Positions 24,110 to 32,660 of a DNA stretch of 42,078 nucleotides are shown piece after piece. A program made the translations under genes and the position numbers. The stretch spans positions 1-42,078 of the forward strand of contig SCUD01000065.1 of the NCBI GenBank assembly GCA_004297335.1, in the 5' to 3' direction. Numbering within the stretch: position 1 is the first letter of the stretch; the number at the start of each line of letters is the position of its first letter. The stretch is from Gammaproteobacteria bacterium (GTDB lineage: Bacteria > Pseudomonadota > Gammaproteobacteria > Steroidobacterales > Steroidobacteraceae). The notes under the pieces were generated by a model. It did no database searches. It saw only the letters and a program-made list of their open reading frames with translations, and had not been told where the DNA came from.

Positions 24110-25822
24110 ATGCCCCTGAGTATTGACGGCCTGGGCGAGGGTGATGTCGGCGCCTGGTACCGGCGGGCCGACCGTGCCTGGGGCGACGTGCTGGACCAGA
24201 CTGCGGCGGCCTTCCCGGATCGGGAGGCCGTCGTTTTTGGCGATCAGCGTCTCAGCTACTCCGAGCTGAGATCCACGGTGGACCGCTTCGCACGGGCGCT
24301 GATCGCCATTGGCGTGCACTACGGCGACCAGGTCGCGGTATGGATGACAGGCTGCCCGGAATGGGTCATCGCTCAATTTGCCATCTACAAGATCGGGGCC
24401 CGGCTTGTACCCCTGAATACCCGATTCAAGGCTGGAGAGGTCCAATACTCGCTCGCACACTCCGATGCCACGACGCTCATCCTGCAGAGCACTTTCCTGA
24501 ATGGTTCGATCCCGGCGCTGGACATGCTCAGGGAGATCTGCACCGAGCTCGATTGCGCAGCTCCCGGAGCGTTACATTCGGAAAACCTGCCGCGCCTGCG
24601 CAATGTAGTCTGCCTCGGTGCCCATTGCTGTCCAGGGGTCCTGAGCTGGAGCGATGTCCTGGCTGCTGGACTCGACGTTTCGAAGGCTGACCTCGCCCGT
24701 GCGCAGGAAGTGGTGAACGGAGACGACATCTGCCAGATCATGTACACCTCCGGTACTACCGGTGCACCCAAAGGGGCCATGATCGCCCACCGCACCAACC
24801 AATGCGGACTGGCCATGCTGGCGAAGCGGGTGCACATGAGCAGTTCGGACACCATTCTGGCTGCCCTGCCCTTGTTCACCAATTTCGGCTGCATGCTCTC
24901 AGTGGCGGTCGCGATCTGTTATGGCGCCCGCATGGTGATTCAGGCCACTTTCGACCCGGAGGAGTCCCTGCGCCTGATCGAACGCGAGCAGGTCACGATA
25001 CTGCTGGGGACTCCTACCATGTTCATCATGCTGCAACAGCATCCGAAATTCGCTCAGTTCGACGTTCGCTCGTTGCGCAGCGGCATCATCGGCGGAGCCC
25101 CGGCGCCGGTCAGCGTCATCGAGGCCATGGCCAACCGGCTCGGACTCAAGGACCTGCTCGGTGGTTATGGTCTCGTGGAAGGTGGCGGTGTCAGCAGTGC
25201 CACGCTGGAGAACGACACCCTGGATCACGTTGCCACCACGGTAGGGAGGCCTATGCCCTTCTGTGAGGTGCGCATCGTCAATACGGCGACAGGGCAGCCT
25301 GCAGTGCCGGAGGAATCAGGGGAGATCTGCGTGCGGGAGCGCTTCCGTTTCAGCCATCATTTCAAGTCGTATTACAAAGATCCGATCCGAACGGCAGAAA
25401 CGATCGATTCGGACGGCTGGCTGCACACCGGAGACCTCGGCCGCATCGACGATCAGGGATATCTGGTGATCACGGGCCGGCTCAAAGACATGTACATCTG
25501 CGGCGGCTTCAACGTGTACCCGGCCGAGGTGGAGAATGCGCTCCACCGGCATCCTGGCATCAAGCAAGCCGCTGTCATCGGCGTCCCGGATGTACGGCTG
25601 GGTGAAGTGGGCATGGCTTTTGTGGTGCTGAATGCAGACGCCACCATTGCCGCCGATGCGATCATTGGATTCTGTCGCCGGCAGATGGCCAATACCAAAG
25701 TTCCGCGCTTCGTGCACTTCCTGGATCAGCTGCCTCTGACCGCCACCGGCAAGGTGCAGAAGTTCGTGCTCAGAGAGGTGGCCGAGCGGCTTCTGGCCGA
25801 CAGGGTTGATCCGAACCAGTAA
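24110..25822 (+). CDS. Acyl-CoA synthetase (AMP-forming)
   Basis: A 570-residue ANL-superfamily ligase. It has the phosphate-binding motif MYTSGTTGAPKGAM (from residue 211), the hinge segment WLHTGDLGRIDDQGYLVITGR, and the C-terminal catalytic lysine Lys548 in LTATGKVQK. It should make an acyl-CoA from a free carboxylic acid with ATP. ATG 24110 gives the standard length. As the last gene of the block and the only CoA ligase in it, it probably activates the carboxylic acid made by the ketone carboxylase or a later acid intermediate. Confidence 0.93.
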   Translation: MPLSIDGLGEGDVGAWYRRADRAWGDVLDQTAAAFPDREAVVFGDQRLSYSELRSTVDRFARALIAIGVHYGDQVAVWMTGCPEWVIAQFAIYKIGARLVPLNTRFKAGEVQYSLAHSDATTLILQSTFLNGSIPALDMLREICTELDCAAPGALHSENLPRLRNVVCLGAHCCPGVLSWSDVLAAGLDVSKADLARAQEVVNGDDICQIMYTSGTTGAPKGAMIAHRTNQCGLAMLAKRVHMSSSDTILAALPLFTNFGCMLSVAVAICYGARMVIQATFDPEESLRLIEREQVTILLGTPTMFIMLQQHPKFAQFDVRSLRSGIIGGAPAPVSVIEAMANRLGLKDLLGGYGLVEGGGVSSATLENDTLDHVATTVGRPMPFCEVRIVNTATGQPAVPEESGEICVRERFRFSHHFKSYYKDPIRTAETIDSDGWLHTGDLGRIDDQGYLVITGRLKDMYICGGFNVYPAEVENALHRHPGIKQAAVIGVPDVRLGEVGMAFVVLNADATIAADAIIGFCRRQMANTKVPRFVHFLDQLPLTATGKVQKFVLREVAERLLADRVDPNQ

Positions 25823-25829
25823 CCGGACC

Positions 25830-25843
25830 CCCGACCGGTCGGG
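25830..25843. promoter_or_regulatory. 14-bp perfect palindrome between acyl-CoA synthetase and DUF1015 genes
   Basis: CCCGACC is followed directly by GGTCGGG. With no loop it is a poor RNA hairpin, so an operator is more likely than a terminator. It lies 35 bp before the DUF1015 start. Confidence 0.35.
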
Positions 25844-25877
25844 TACCATTCGCGGTCCCCACCGGCCACCTCGCCCG

Positions 25878-27230
25878 ATGAACGCTGACACTTGCTTCCG
25901 ACTGCCGCGTTTGCTGCTCCCCCGACCGGGAATCGACCTGGCGAAGTGGGCGGTCATCGCCTGCGACCAGTACACCTCGGAGCCGGAATACTGGCAGCGC
26001 GTGGAGCGCGAAGTCGGCGACTCTCCTTCGACGCTGCAACTGATCTTCCCCGAGATCTACCTCGGGACCAGCGGTGCCGCCGCGCGCATCGACCGCATCC
26101 AGCAGTCGATGCGCCGCTACCTGGCCGAGGGACTGCTGCGGGAGCACGCGGGCGCGGTCCTCGTCGAACGGACCATCGGCAGCCGGGTGCGCCGGGGCCT
26201 GATGCTGGAGCTGGATCTCGAGGCCTACGATTTCAGCCCGGATTCGGCCAGCCCGATCCGGCCGACCGAGGGCACGATCGTTGAGCGCCTGGCCCCGCGC
26301 ATCGAAGTGCGGCGCGGTGCCGAACTCGAGTTGCCACATATCCTCGTGCTGATCGACGATCCCGGCTGCACGGTGATCGAGCCGATCGCAAGTGAACGCG
26401 CGGCGCTGGCGGCGCTCTATGAGACCAAACTGATGCTGGGCGGCGGGCACGTCGCGGGCCGCGCACTCGACGCTGCCGGCGGCGAGCGCGTCCTCGGCGC
26501 CTTGCGGGCGCTCGCGGATCCGCAGGCATTTGCCGTACGCCATGGCGTGCCGGCCGGAACCCCGGTGATGCTCTTTGCCGTCGGCGACGGCAATCACTCG
26601 CTGGCGACGGCCCGGGCGTACTGGGACAGCATCCGCGACTCGGTGCACCGCGATCATCCGGCCCGTTTTGCGCTCGTCGAGGTCGTCAACATCCATGATC
26701 CGGCGCTCGCGTTCGAGCCGATCCACCGACTGCTGTTCGGTGTCTCGGCCGACATCCGCGCGGCGCTGGCTGCGGAGTTCGGTAACCGGCTGAGCTGCAC
26801 TGAACTACCGTCGGCGGCGGCGCTCCGGGACCGCGTTGCGGCAGCCGCCGGACCGGGACACGTCACCGGACTGATCGGCCCCGGTCCACGGTTCACGCTC
26901 GTCGAGGTCGCCGAGCCCAGATCAACGCTCGCGGTCGGGACCTTCCAGCCCTTCGTCGAGCGCTTCGTCGCCGGGGGCGGTGCGGCGGAGGTCGACTACG
27001 TGCACGGCGACGAGACCCTGGCGCGCCTCGCGCAGCAGCCCGGCTGCGTCGGCCTGCACCTGCCGGTCCTGGGCAAGAGTGAGCTCCTGCACCGGGTCGT
27101 GCGCGAGGGCCCGCTGCCGCGCAAGGCCTTCTCGATGGGTGAGGCTGACGAGAAGCGCTTCTATGTCGAGGCCCGGCGGATCCGGGAGGCGGGAGAGGCA
27201 TCGGGGACCGACGGTTGCCGGATTCTGTGA
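25878..27230 (+). CDS. DUF1015 family protein
   Basis: A 450-residue protein of the DUF1015 family. The N-terminal pattern DLAKWAVIACDQYTSEPEYW and the central GDGNHSLATAR (the family usually has DGxHR or DGNHS) support the call. No signal peptide or membrane segment is visible, so it is probably cytosolic. ATG 25878 is the first sensible start. The composition returns to the GC-rich style of the flanks here, so it is probably not part of the catabolic block. A 91-bp gap separates it from the acetyltransferase gene. Confidence 0.85.
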   Translation: MNADTCFRLPRLLLPRPGIDLAKWAVIACDQYTSEPEYWQRVEREVGDSPSTLQLIFPEIYLGTSGAAARIDRIQQSMRRYLAEGLLREHAGAVLVERTIGSRVRRGLMLELDLEAYDFSPDSASPIRPTEGTIVERLAPRIEVRRGAELELPHILVLIDDPGCTVIEPIASERAALAALYETKLMLGGGHVAGRALDAAGGERVLGALRALADPQAFAVRHGVPAGTPVMLFAVGDGNHSLATARAYWDSIRDSVHRDHPARFALVEVVNIHDPALAFEPIHRLLFGVSADIRAALAAEFGNRLSCTELPSAAALRDRVAAAAGPGHVTGLIGPGPRFTLVEVAEPRSTLAVGTFQPFVERFVAGGGAAEVDYVHGDETLARLAQQPGCVGLHLPVLGKSELLHRVVREGPLPRKAFSMGEADEKRFYVEARRIREAGEASGTDGCRIL

Positions 27231-27321
27231 ACTGTCCTGCGGCACGCCGCGGCGGGAGCCGCGAGACTGTCCACTGAGCCAGGGGCCCGGTCCGCCGGGC
27301 AGGGCGATGGGAAGGGTTTCG

Positions 27322-28440
27322 ATGCGGTACGAGGTCATCCGGAGCCGGGACCAGTGGCAGGCACTCCGGGACGAGTGGAATCCCCTGCTGGCCGCCAGCC
27401 GGGCCGACCACCTGTTCATGACCTGGGAGTGGCTCGACAGCTGGCTGCAGGTACAGCAGTCGATCACCGACCTGCTGATCATCTGCGTGCGCGGCCCCGC
27501 CGGCGAGCTGCTGGGCGTCGCTCCGTTCTACCGGGCCGAATATCGGCTGCTCCGACTGTGGCGATACCGCGCGCTGCGCATCATCGGCGACGTCGACTCC
27601 GGTGCCGAGTACCAGACCTGGATCGCGCGCGCGGCGGACGAGGATTCGGTCGGCGCCGTGATCGTGCAGGCGCTCAGCAAGCTCCGCGGGGAATGGGACC
27701 TGATCTGGATGCCGATGATCGGGTCCTGGTCCGGCGCCCACGATCCGGTCGTGCGCGCCCTCCAAGATGGCCGCGTGGGTGTCCGCAGCCGTCCGCGGGG
27801 CTTCTCGGCGGTGCCCCTGCCAACGGACTACGACACCTTTCTCGCTGGCATGTCGGCGAACCGGCGCCAGCAGCTCCGGCGAACCACCCGGAAGATCCTG
27901 TCGCAGCCGGGAGTGGAGGTACGGCAGGTCGCCACCGCGGCGGAGCTCGCCACTGCCCTGCTGTCCCTGTTCCAGCTGCATGGCAAACGCTGGCGCTCGG
28001 TCGGCCAGCCCGGCGTATTCGATCGCAACGGCCGGGAGCGGGAATTCTACGAGCGCTTCACGCCCGTGGCCCTGGAGCGCGGCTGGCTCGCGATGTTCAC
28101 GCTCGCCGACAACGGCGAGCACAAGGCCGTGCAGATCGGCTACGTCTATCGCGGAGTGCTGCTGCAGCTCCAGGAGGGCTTCGATCCGGACTACTCGCCG
28201 CACGTCGGCAATGCATTGCGGGCCTGGGTCATCCAGGACTGCATCCGCCAGGGCCTCCGTGAGTACGACTTCCTCGGCGGTCACTCCGAGCACAAGCGGC
28301 GCTGGCTGGCAGTGGAACGAACCGGCATGGACCTGCTCGGCTTCTGCCCCGGATATCGCGGGCTGCCGCTGCGGATCGGCGTCTGGCCGACCGGCGCGTA
28401 CCTGCGCCCGGTCGAGGCCCGCGTCGCGGAACCCCGATGA
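27322..28440 (+). CDS. CelD/BcsL-type GNAT-fold acyltransferase
   Basis: A 372-residue protein of the CelD/BcsL (FemAB-like, acyl-CoA N-acyltransferase fold) type. The N-terminal segment MTWEWLDSWL, the central SANRRQQLRRTTRKI and the C-terminal YDFLGGHSEHKRRW are characteristic. Related proteins occur in polysaccharide and cell-surface gene clusters. ATG 27322 is preferred because GGGAAGGG precedes it; ATG 27307 is a nearby alternative. Its stop overlaps the next start (ATGA). The acceptor is unknown. Confidence 0.85.
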   Translation: MRYEVIRSRDQWQALRDEWNPLLAASRADHLFMTWEWLDSWLQVQQSITDLLIICVRGPAGELLGVAPFYRAEYRLLRLWRYRALRIIGDVDSGAEYQTWIARAADEDSVGAVIVQALSKLRGEWDLIWMPMIGSWSGAHDPVVRALQDGRVGVRSRPRGFSAVPLPTDYDTFLAGMSANRRQQLRRTTRKILSQPGVEVRQVATAAELATALLSLFQLHGKRWRSVGQPGVFDRNGREREFYERFTPVALERGWLAMFTLADNGEHKAVQIGYVYRGVLLQLQEGFDPDYSPHVGNALRAWVIQDCIRQGLREYDFLGGHSEHKRRWLAVERTGMDLLGFCPGYRGLPLRIGVWPTGAYLRPVEARVAEPR

Positions 28441-29522
28441 AGCAGGCCATCCGCTGCGCGATCATGCGGGGCGGCACCAGCAAGGCCGTCGTCTTCTCCG
28501 CGGCGGACCTGCCCGCGGACCCGGGCGCGCGGGACGCGTTGATCCTGTCGGCATTCGGCAGCCCGGATCCGCGCCAGGTCGACGGCCTCGGCGGAGCCGA
28601 TCCGCTGACGAGCAAGGTCGCCATCGTCGGACCCGCGTCGGATCCGGACAGCGACGTCGACTACACCTTTGGCCAGGTCGGCATCCGCTCGCCCACCGTG
28701 AACTACGCGGTGACCTGCGGCAACACGGCAGCGGCCGTTGCGCTGTACGCGCTGCAGGAACGGCTGGTCCAGCCGGTGCCCGGCCGGACCCTCGTGCGGA
28801 TCCACTGCACCAACAATGACCGCCGGATCCAGGTCAGCGTGCCAGAGGCGTGCAACGACGCCGGCGGATCGCTGTTGCATCTCGACTTCATGGACCCCGC
28901 CGGTGGCAACACCGGTCAGCTCCTGCCATCGGGACGGCCGGTCGATGAAATCCGAACCGCCGCCGGCCGGCTGGTCCGCTTTTCATTGGTGGACTGCGGA
29001 AATCTGTATGCGATCCTGCGGGCGGATGCCTGGTCGCTGAGTGGCGCCGAGACAGCGGACGAACTCGAGGCGATGACCACGCTGAAGCAGGAGGTCGAGG
29101 AAATCCGGGAAGCCGTTGCCGCACGGTTCCTCGCGGATGACGCTGCCACGCGGCCCGGGAGTCGCCCGGCCGCCCGGCTGAAGGTGGCGATCGTCGGGCC
29201 GCCCGACCGGAAGTCCGTGGACGTGGTCGCCCGGATCATCAATCCGGAGCGCGTGCACCAGGTATTCGCGGTCACCGGCGCGATGTGCCTGGCCGCGGCC
29301 GCGAGCATCCCCGGCACGATCGTGGCCGAGCTGGCGGGCGGACCGCTGCCCGACGGGCGCAGCGCATTTCGCATCGGTCACCCGAAGGGAGTCATCGCCC
29401 CCGAGATCGACAGTTCGCGGAACTCCGGGCTGCCACGGATCCGCTCGATCCGGATCGACCGGACGGCCCGGCGCATCATGGACGGCATCGTGTACATCGC
29501 CGACCGAGGCCCCGGACAGTGA
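28437..29522 (+). CDS. PrpF-family isomerase
   Basis: A 361-residue protein of the PrpF / 4-oxalomesaconate tautomerase family (diaminopimelate-epimerase fold), which shifts double bonds in unsaturated di- and tricarboxylates. RGGTSKAVVF opens the chain. Lys60 (TSKVAIVG) and Cys94 (CGNTAA) match the functional Lys and Cys of PrpF. The C-terminal HPKG motif is present. It overlaps its neighbours by four bases on both sides (ATGA and GTGA). No methylcitrate-cycle or gallate genes are nearby, so the substrate is probably different from those of named family members. Confidence 0.9.
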   Translation: MKQAIRCAIMRGGTSKAVVFSAADLPADPGARDALILSAFGSPDPRQVDGLGGADPLTSKVAIVGPASDPDSDVDYTFGQVGIRSPTVNYAVTCGNTAAAVALYALQERLVQPVPGRTLVRIHCTNNDRRIQVSVPEACNDAGGSLLHLDFMDPAGGNTGQLLPSGRPVDEIRTAAGRLVRFSLVDCGNLYAILRADAWSLSGAETADELEAMTTLKQEVEEIREAVAARFLADDAATRPGSRPAARLKVAIVGPPDRKSVDVVARIINPERVHQVFAVTGAMCLAAAASIPGTIVAELAGGPLPDGRSAFRIGHPKGVIAPEIDSSRNSGLPRIRSIRIDRTARRIMDGIVYIADRGPGQ

Positions 29523-30769
29523 GGTCCGCAGGCACCGCGTTCGTGATCAGCCATGAACCCGATCCCGACCGGCAGGACAGCAGCATCAGCCTGATCGCGC
29601 TCGCGATCACGCGCTCCCTCGGACGGCAGGGCGTACCGGTCGTGCGCATTCACCCGAACCGGCTCGACCACAGCCTGAGTTCCCGCTATTGCACTGAGGT
29701 CGCCATCAGTCCGAACCAGTACGAATCCGGACCGGCACTCGTGGATTACCTGCTGCAGCTTGCAGCCCGCCATCCGGGTCCACGCGTCCTGATCCCGGCC
29801 AGCGACGATTGCGCGGAGTTTCTAGGCGCCAACCACGCCGTTCTCGAGAACGCCTACCGGCTGTGTGTTGCGCGGCCGGAAGTCATGGCGCAGCTCGTCA
29901 ACAAGCGCCGGCAGTACGAACAGGCAACGCGGCTCGGGATCCCGATCCCGGAGACCTATTTCCCCGAAAGCCAGGCCGACGTCGAGCAGCTGGTCGCCAC
30001 GATCAGCAACTACCCGTACATCCTCAAGCCGCTCATCGCCCACAGCTGGCGCCTGGCCTCGATGCAGCGGGTTTCCCAAGGCCGCAAGGCGCTCATCGTG
30101 CGCACGCCGGACGAACTACGGAGCGCCTGCCTGGCCATGGGTGACGACTTCAGGGACGTGATGCTCCAGGAGGTCATCGGCGGACGCGACGAGCAGCTGT
30201 TCACGTTCCTCGGCTACCTGCGCGAGGACAGTACGCCACTCGCCTATTGCGTGCGGCGCAAGATCCGGCAGCTGCCGGTCGATTTCGGGTATTGCACGAT
30301 GACGGTCTCGTGCCACGACGACCGCGTGGTCGAGCAATCGATCCGGCTCCTGCAGGGCATCGGCTTCTCCGGGATCTGCGGCATCGAGTACAAGTTCGAT
30401 GCCGCGACCGGCCACTACAAGCTGATCGAGATCAATCCAAGGCCGGTCAACACGATCGGCCTCGCTCCAGCCTGCGGCGTGGACATCGGCCATGTCGCCT
30501 GGCGCGACCTCATCGGGGAGACCGTCGATCCCTTGACCACCTGGCGTGACGGCGTGGTCTGGTACCGGATCTGGTCGGATCTGGTCGCCGCCAGGCGCCT
30601 GCGTGGCGCCGCCGGGCCGTCGCTCCTCGAGTGGGGGCGATCGCTGTGGCGGGCTCCGCGCACGGAAGCCGTATTCGCCCGCGATGACGTCCGGCCGGCC
30701 TGGCGACACAGCCTCCAGGTCATCGGCTCCGACCTTTCCGGGCGGTGGAACAGGCGGATGCGCGGATAA
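29519..30769 (+). CDS. ATP-grasp ligase
   Basis: A 416-residue ATP-grasp protein, expected to join a carboxylate to an amine or other nucleophile through an acyl-phosphate. Visible features are VNKRRQYEQATRLGIPIPET at the start of the grasp domain, YPYILKPL (ATP-binding lysine), MLQEVIGG (hinge) and the metal-binding LIEINPRP near residue 305. GTG 29519 overlaps the PrpF-like stop. The closest resemblance is to carbamoyl-phosphate-synthase-like or D-aspartate-ligase-like proteins. With the upstream acyltransferase and isomerase it forms a coupled trio of unknown product. Confidence 0.88.
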   Translation: MRSAGTAFVISHEPDPDRQDSSISLIALAITRSLGRQGVPVVRIHPNRLDHSLSSRYCTEVAISPNQYESGPALVDYLLQLAARHPGPRVLIPASDDCAEFLGANHAVLENAYRLCVARPEVMAQLVNKRRQYEQATRLGIPIPETYFPESQADVEQLVATISNYPYILKPLIAHSWRLASMQRVSQGRKALIVRTPDELRSACLAMGDDFRDVMLQEVIGGRDEQLFTFLGYLREDSTPLAYCVRRKIRQLPVDFGYCTMTVSCHDDRVVEQSIRLLQGIGFSGICGIEYKFDAATGHYKLIEINPRPVNTIGLAPACGVDIGHVAWRDLIGETVDPLTTWRDGVVWYRIWSDLVAARRLRGAAGPSLLEWGRSLWRAPRTEAVFARDDVRPAWRHSLQVIGSDLSGRWNRRMRG

Positions 30770-30774
30770 CTTGC

Positions 30775-30780
30775 TATCGT
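30775..30780 (+). promoter_or_regulatory. Candidate extended -10 (TG-C-TATCGT)
   Basis: TGCTATCGT spans 30772-30780, with the hexamer at 30775-30780. Transcription would begin only a few bases before ATG 30790, so the message would be nearly leaderless; no ribosome site is seen before that start. Confidence 0.35.
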
Positions 30781-30789
30781 GATGCGCAA

Positions 30790-31869
30790 ATGACGTCCAT
30801 GACCGACCCACTGTTCGAGCCCATCGCCCTCGGCGAGATCGCCTGCGCCAACCGCATCGTGATGGCACCGATGACGCGGAGCCGCGCCACCGCCGGCGAT
30901 TGCCCGGATGAGCTGCACGTGCAGTACTACGGCCAGCGCGCGGGCGCCGGGCTCATCATCACCGAGGGCGTGCAGCCCTCGATTCACGGCAAGGGCTATG
31001 CGCGCACGCCGGGTCTGCACGACGCGGCCCAGGTCGAGGCCTGGCGGGCGGTAACGGCCCGGGTCCATGGCGCCGGCGGCCGCATCGTCGCCCAGCTGAT
31101 GCACACCGGACGCGTCGGCAGCCACCACAACAAGGCACCGGGTGCCCGCACCGTGGCGCCCTCGGCAGTGCGCGCCCAGGTGCGGATCTGGACCGACACG
31201 GCCGGCCTGCAGGACTGTGATGAGCCGGAGGCACTGACGGAGGCCGGCATCGGTGCGGTGATCGACGAGTACGTCGCCGCTGCGCGCAATGCCCGTGCGG
31301 CGGGCTTCGACGGCGTCGAGCTGCACGCGACCAGCGGCTACCTGCCGATGCAGTTCCTGTCCGCCAACGCCAATCTGCGCACGGATGCCTGGGGCGGTTC
31401 ACCGGCGGCGCGCGCACGCTTTGCCGCCCGGGTCATGGAAGCGCTGTGCGCGGCGATCGGCCCGGGCCGGGTCGGCATCCGCATCTGCCCCGGCAACCCG
31501 TTCAACGACGTCACCGACCCGGACCCGCCGACGACCTACGCGGCGCTGCTCGGGGCGATCCAGCCGCTCGACTACGCATGGCTGCATGTGATCCGCTCGC
31601 CGCTGCCGGAACTCGACGCCTTCGCGCTGGCTCGCGCCCACTACGCCGGACGCCTGATCCTGAACGACGGCTTCAACCCGGAGTCGGCGCGCGCGGCGCT
31701 GCGCGCCGGCCGCGGCGATGCAATTTCATTCGCCCGCCTGTTCGTCGGCAACCCGGACCTCGTGCGGCGCATCCGCGAGGGCCTGCCGCTCGCCGAATTC
31801 GACCGCAATACCCTCTACACGCCGGGCGCAGCGGGCTACACCGACTACCCGGAGTCCGACGCGCGCTGA
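30790..31869 (+). CDS. Old Yellow Enzyme-family NADH:flavin oxidoreductase
   Basis: A 359-residue FMN ene-reductase-type barrel of the OYE/NemA class. It has IVMAPMTRSRA at the start, LMHTGRVG, and the strand-loop ELHATSGYLPMQFLSANANLRTDAWGG. In most family members the loop reads HGANGY or HAAHGY, where the second His/Asn helps bind the carbonyl. Here His179 is kept but the partner is Ser182, so substrate binding may differ. ATG 30790 or 30799 could be used. It is followed 19 bp later by an SDR gene. Confidence 0.9.
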   Translation: MTSMTDPLFEPIALGEIACANRIVMAPMTRSRATAGDCPDELHVQYYGQRAGAGLIITEGVQPSIHGKGYARTPGLHDAAQVEAWRAVTARVHGAGGRIVAQLMHTGRVGSHHNKAPGARTVAPSAVRAQVRIWTDTAGLQDCDEPEALTEAGIGAVIDEYVAAARNARAAGFDGVELHATSGYLPMQFLSANANLRTDAWGGSPAARARFAARVMEALCAAIGPGRVGIRICPGNPFNDVTDPDPPTTYAALLGAIQPLDYAWLHVIRSPLPELDAFALARAHYAGRLILNDGFNPESARAALRAGRGDAISFARLFVGNPDLVRRIREGLPLAEFDRNTLYTPGAAGYTDYPESDAR

Positions 31870-31888
31870 GCGCCAGGCGCAGGGCCTC

Positions 31889-32650
31889 ATGAGCAACCGC
31901 GTTGCTGTCATCGTGGGCGGGACCGGCGATCTCGGCCGGCTGATCACCGCGCGCTGCGCGGATGCCGGATTCGACGTGGTTGTCGTCTACCGCAGCGCCA
32001 CCGAACAGGCCCGCGCGCTGCAGCAGGCTGTCGCCGCCGGCGGCCGCCGCTGCCTCACGCTGCAGGCCGACCTCCGCCACCCGGAGGAGGTGGAGCGCTT
32101 CGTCGCGGCGGCGATCGCGGAGTTCGGGCAGATCGATGTGCTGGTGCACGCGCACGGCTGGCTGTCACGGCTGCAGCTCTTCCACGAATGCTCGATCGAG
32201 TCGCTGCAGCAGACCATCGCGGTCGAGCTACTCGGCGTCATGTACTGCTGCCGCGCCGTGCTGCCGCACATGATCGCGCGGCGCGCCGGCCGCATCGTCA
32301 CACTGGCCTCCGACTCCGGCAAGGTCGGTTCGAGCGCCGAGGCGGCTTCTGCCGCTGCGCGCGGCGGGGTGATTGCGCTGTCGAAGTCGCTGGCGCGCGA
32401 GAATGCGCGGCACGGCATCACGATCAACGTGGTCTGCCCCGGGCCGATCGCCACCGAATCGCTGGAGCGCAACACGGCCGCCGACGCGCTGACCGCCAGG
32501 CTCACCGAGGGCATGATCCGGGCCACGCCGCTGCGCCGCCTCGCGCAACCGCAGGAGGTCGTTGATCTCGTCATGTACCTCGCGACCGGCGGCGCTGGCT
32601 TTATCACCGGCCAGGCGATCAGTGTCAGCGGCGGGTTGACCATGTGCTGA
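31889..32650 (+). CDS. SDR-fold protein without the Tyr-Lys catalytic pair
   Basis: A 253-residue SDR. The cofactor loop is present (VGGTGDLGR) and the C-terminus is standard (FITGQAISVSGGLTM). At the YxxxK motif the aligned residues are Ser154 and Arg158 (SAAARGGVIALSKSLA); the NNAG motif is HAHG. Classical SDR catalysis is therefore unlikely unless another residue replaces Tyr. It may be a pseudo-enzyme, a partner subunit or an enzyme with changed chemistry. The frame is intact and neighbours are close, so decay is not obvious. Confidence 0.85.
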   Translation: MSNRVAVIVGGTGDLGRLITARCADAGFDVVVVYRSATEQARALQQAVAAGGRRCLTLQADLRHPEEVERFVAAAIAEFGQIDVLVHAHGWLSRLQLFHECSIESLQQTIAVELLGVMYCCRAVLPHMIARRAGRIVTLASDSGKVGSSAEAASAAARGGVIALSKSLARENARHGITINVVCPGPIATESLERNTAADALTARLTEGMIRATPLRRLAQPQEVVDLVMYLATGGAGFITGQAISVSGGLTMC

Positions 32651-32660
32651 GGAGATGGAC

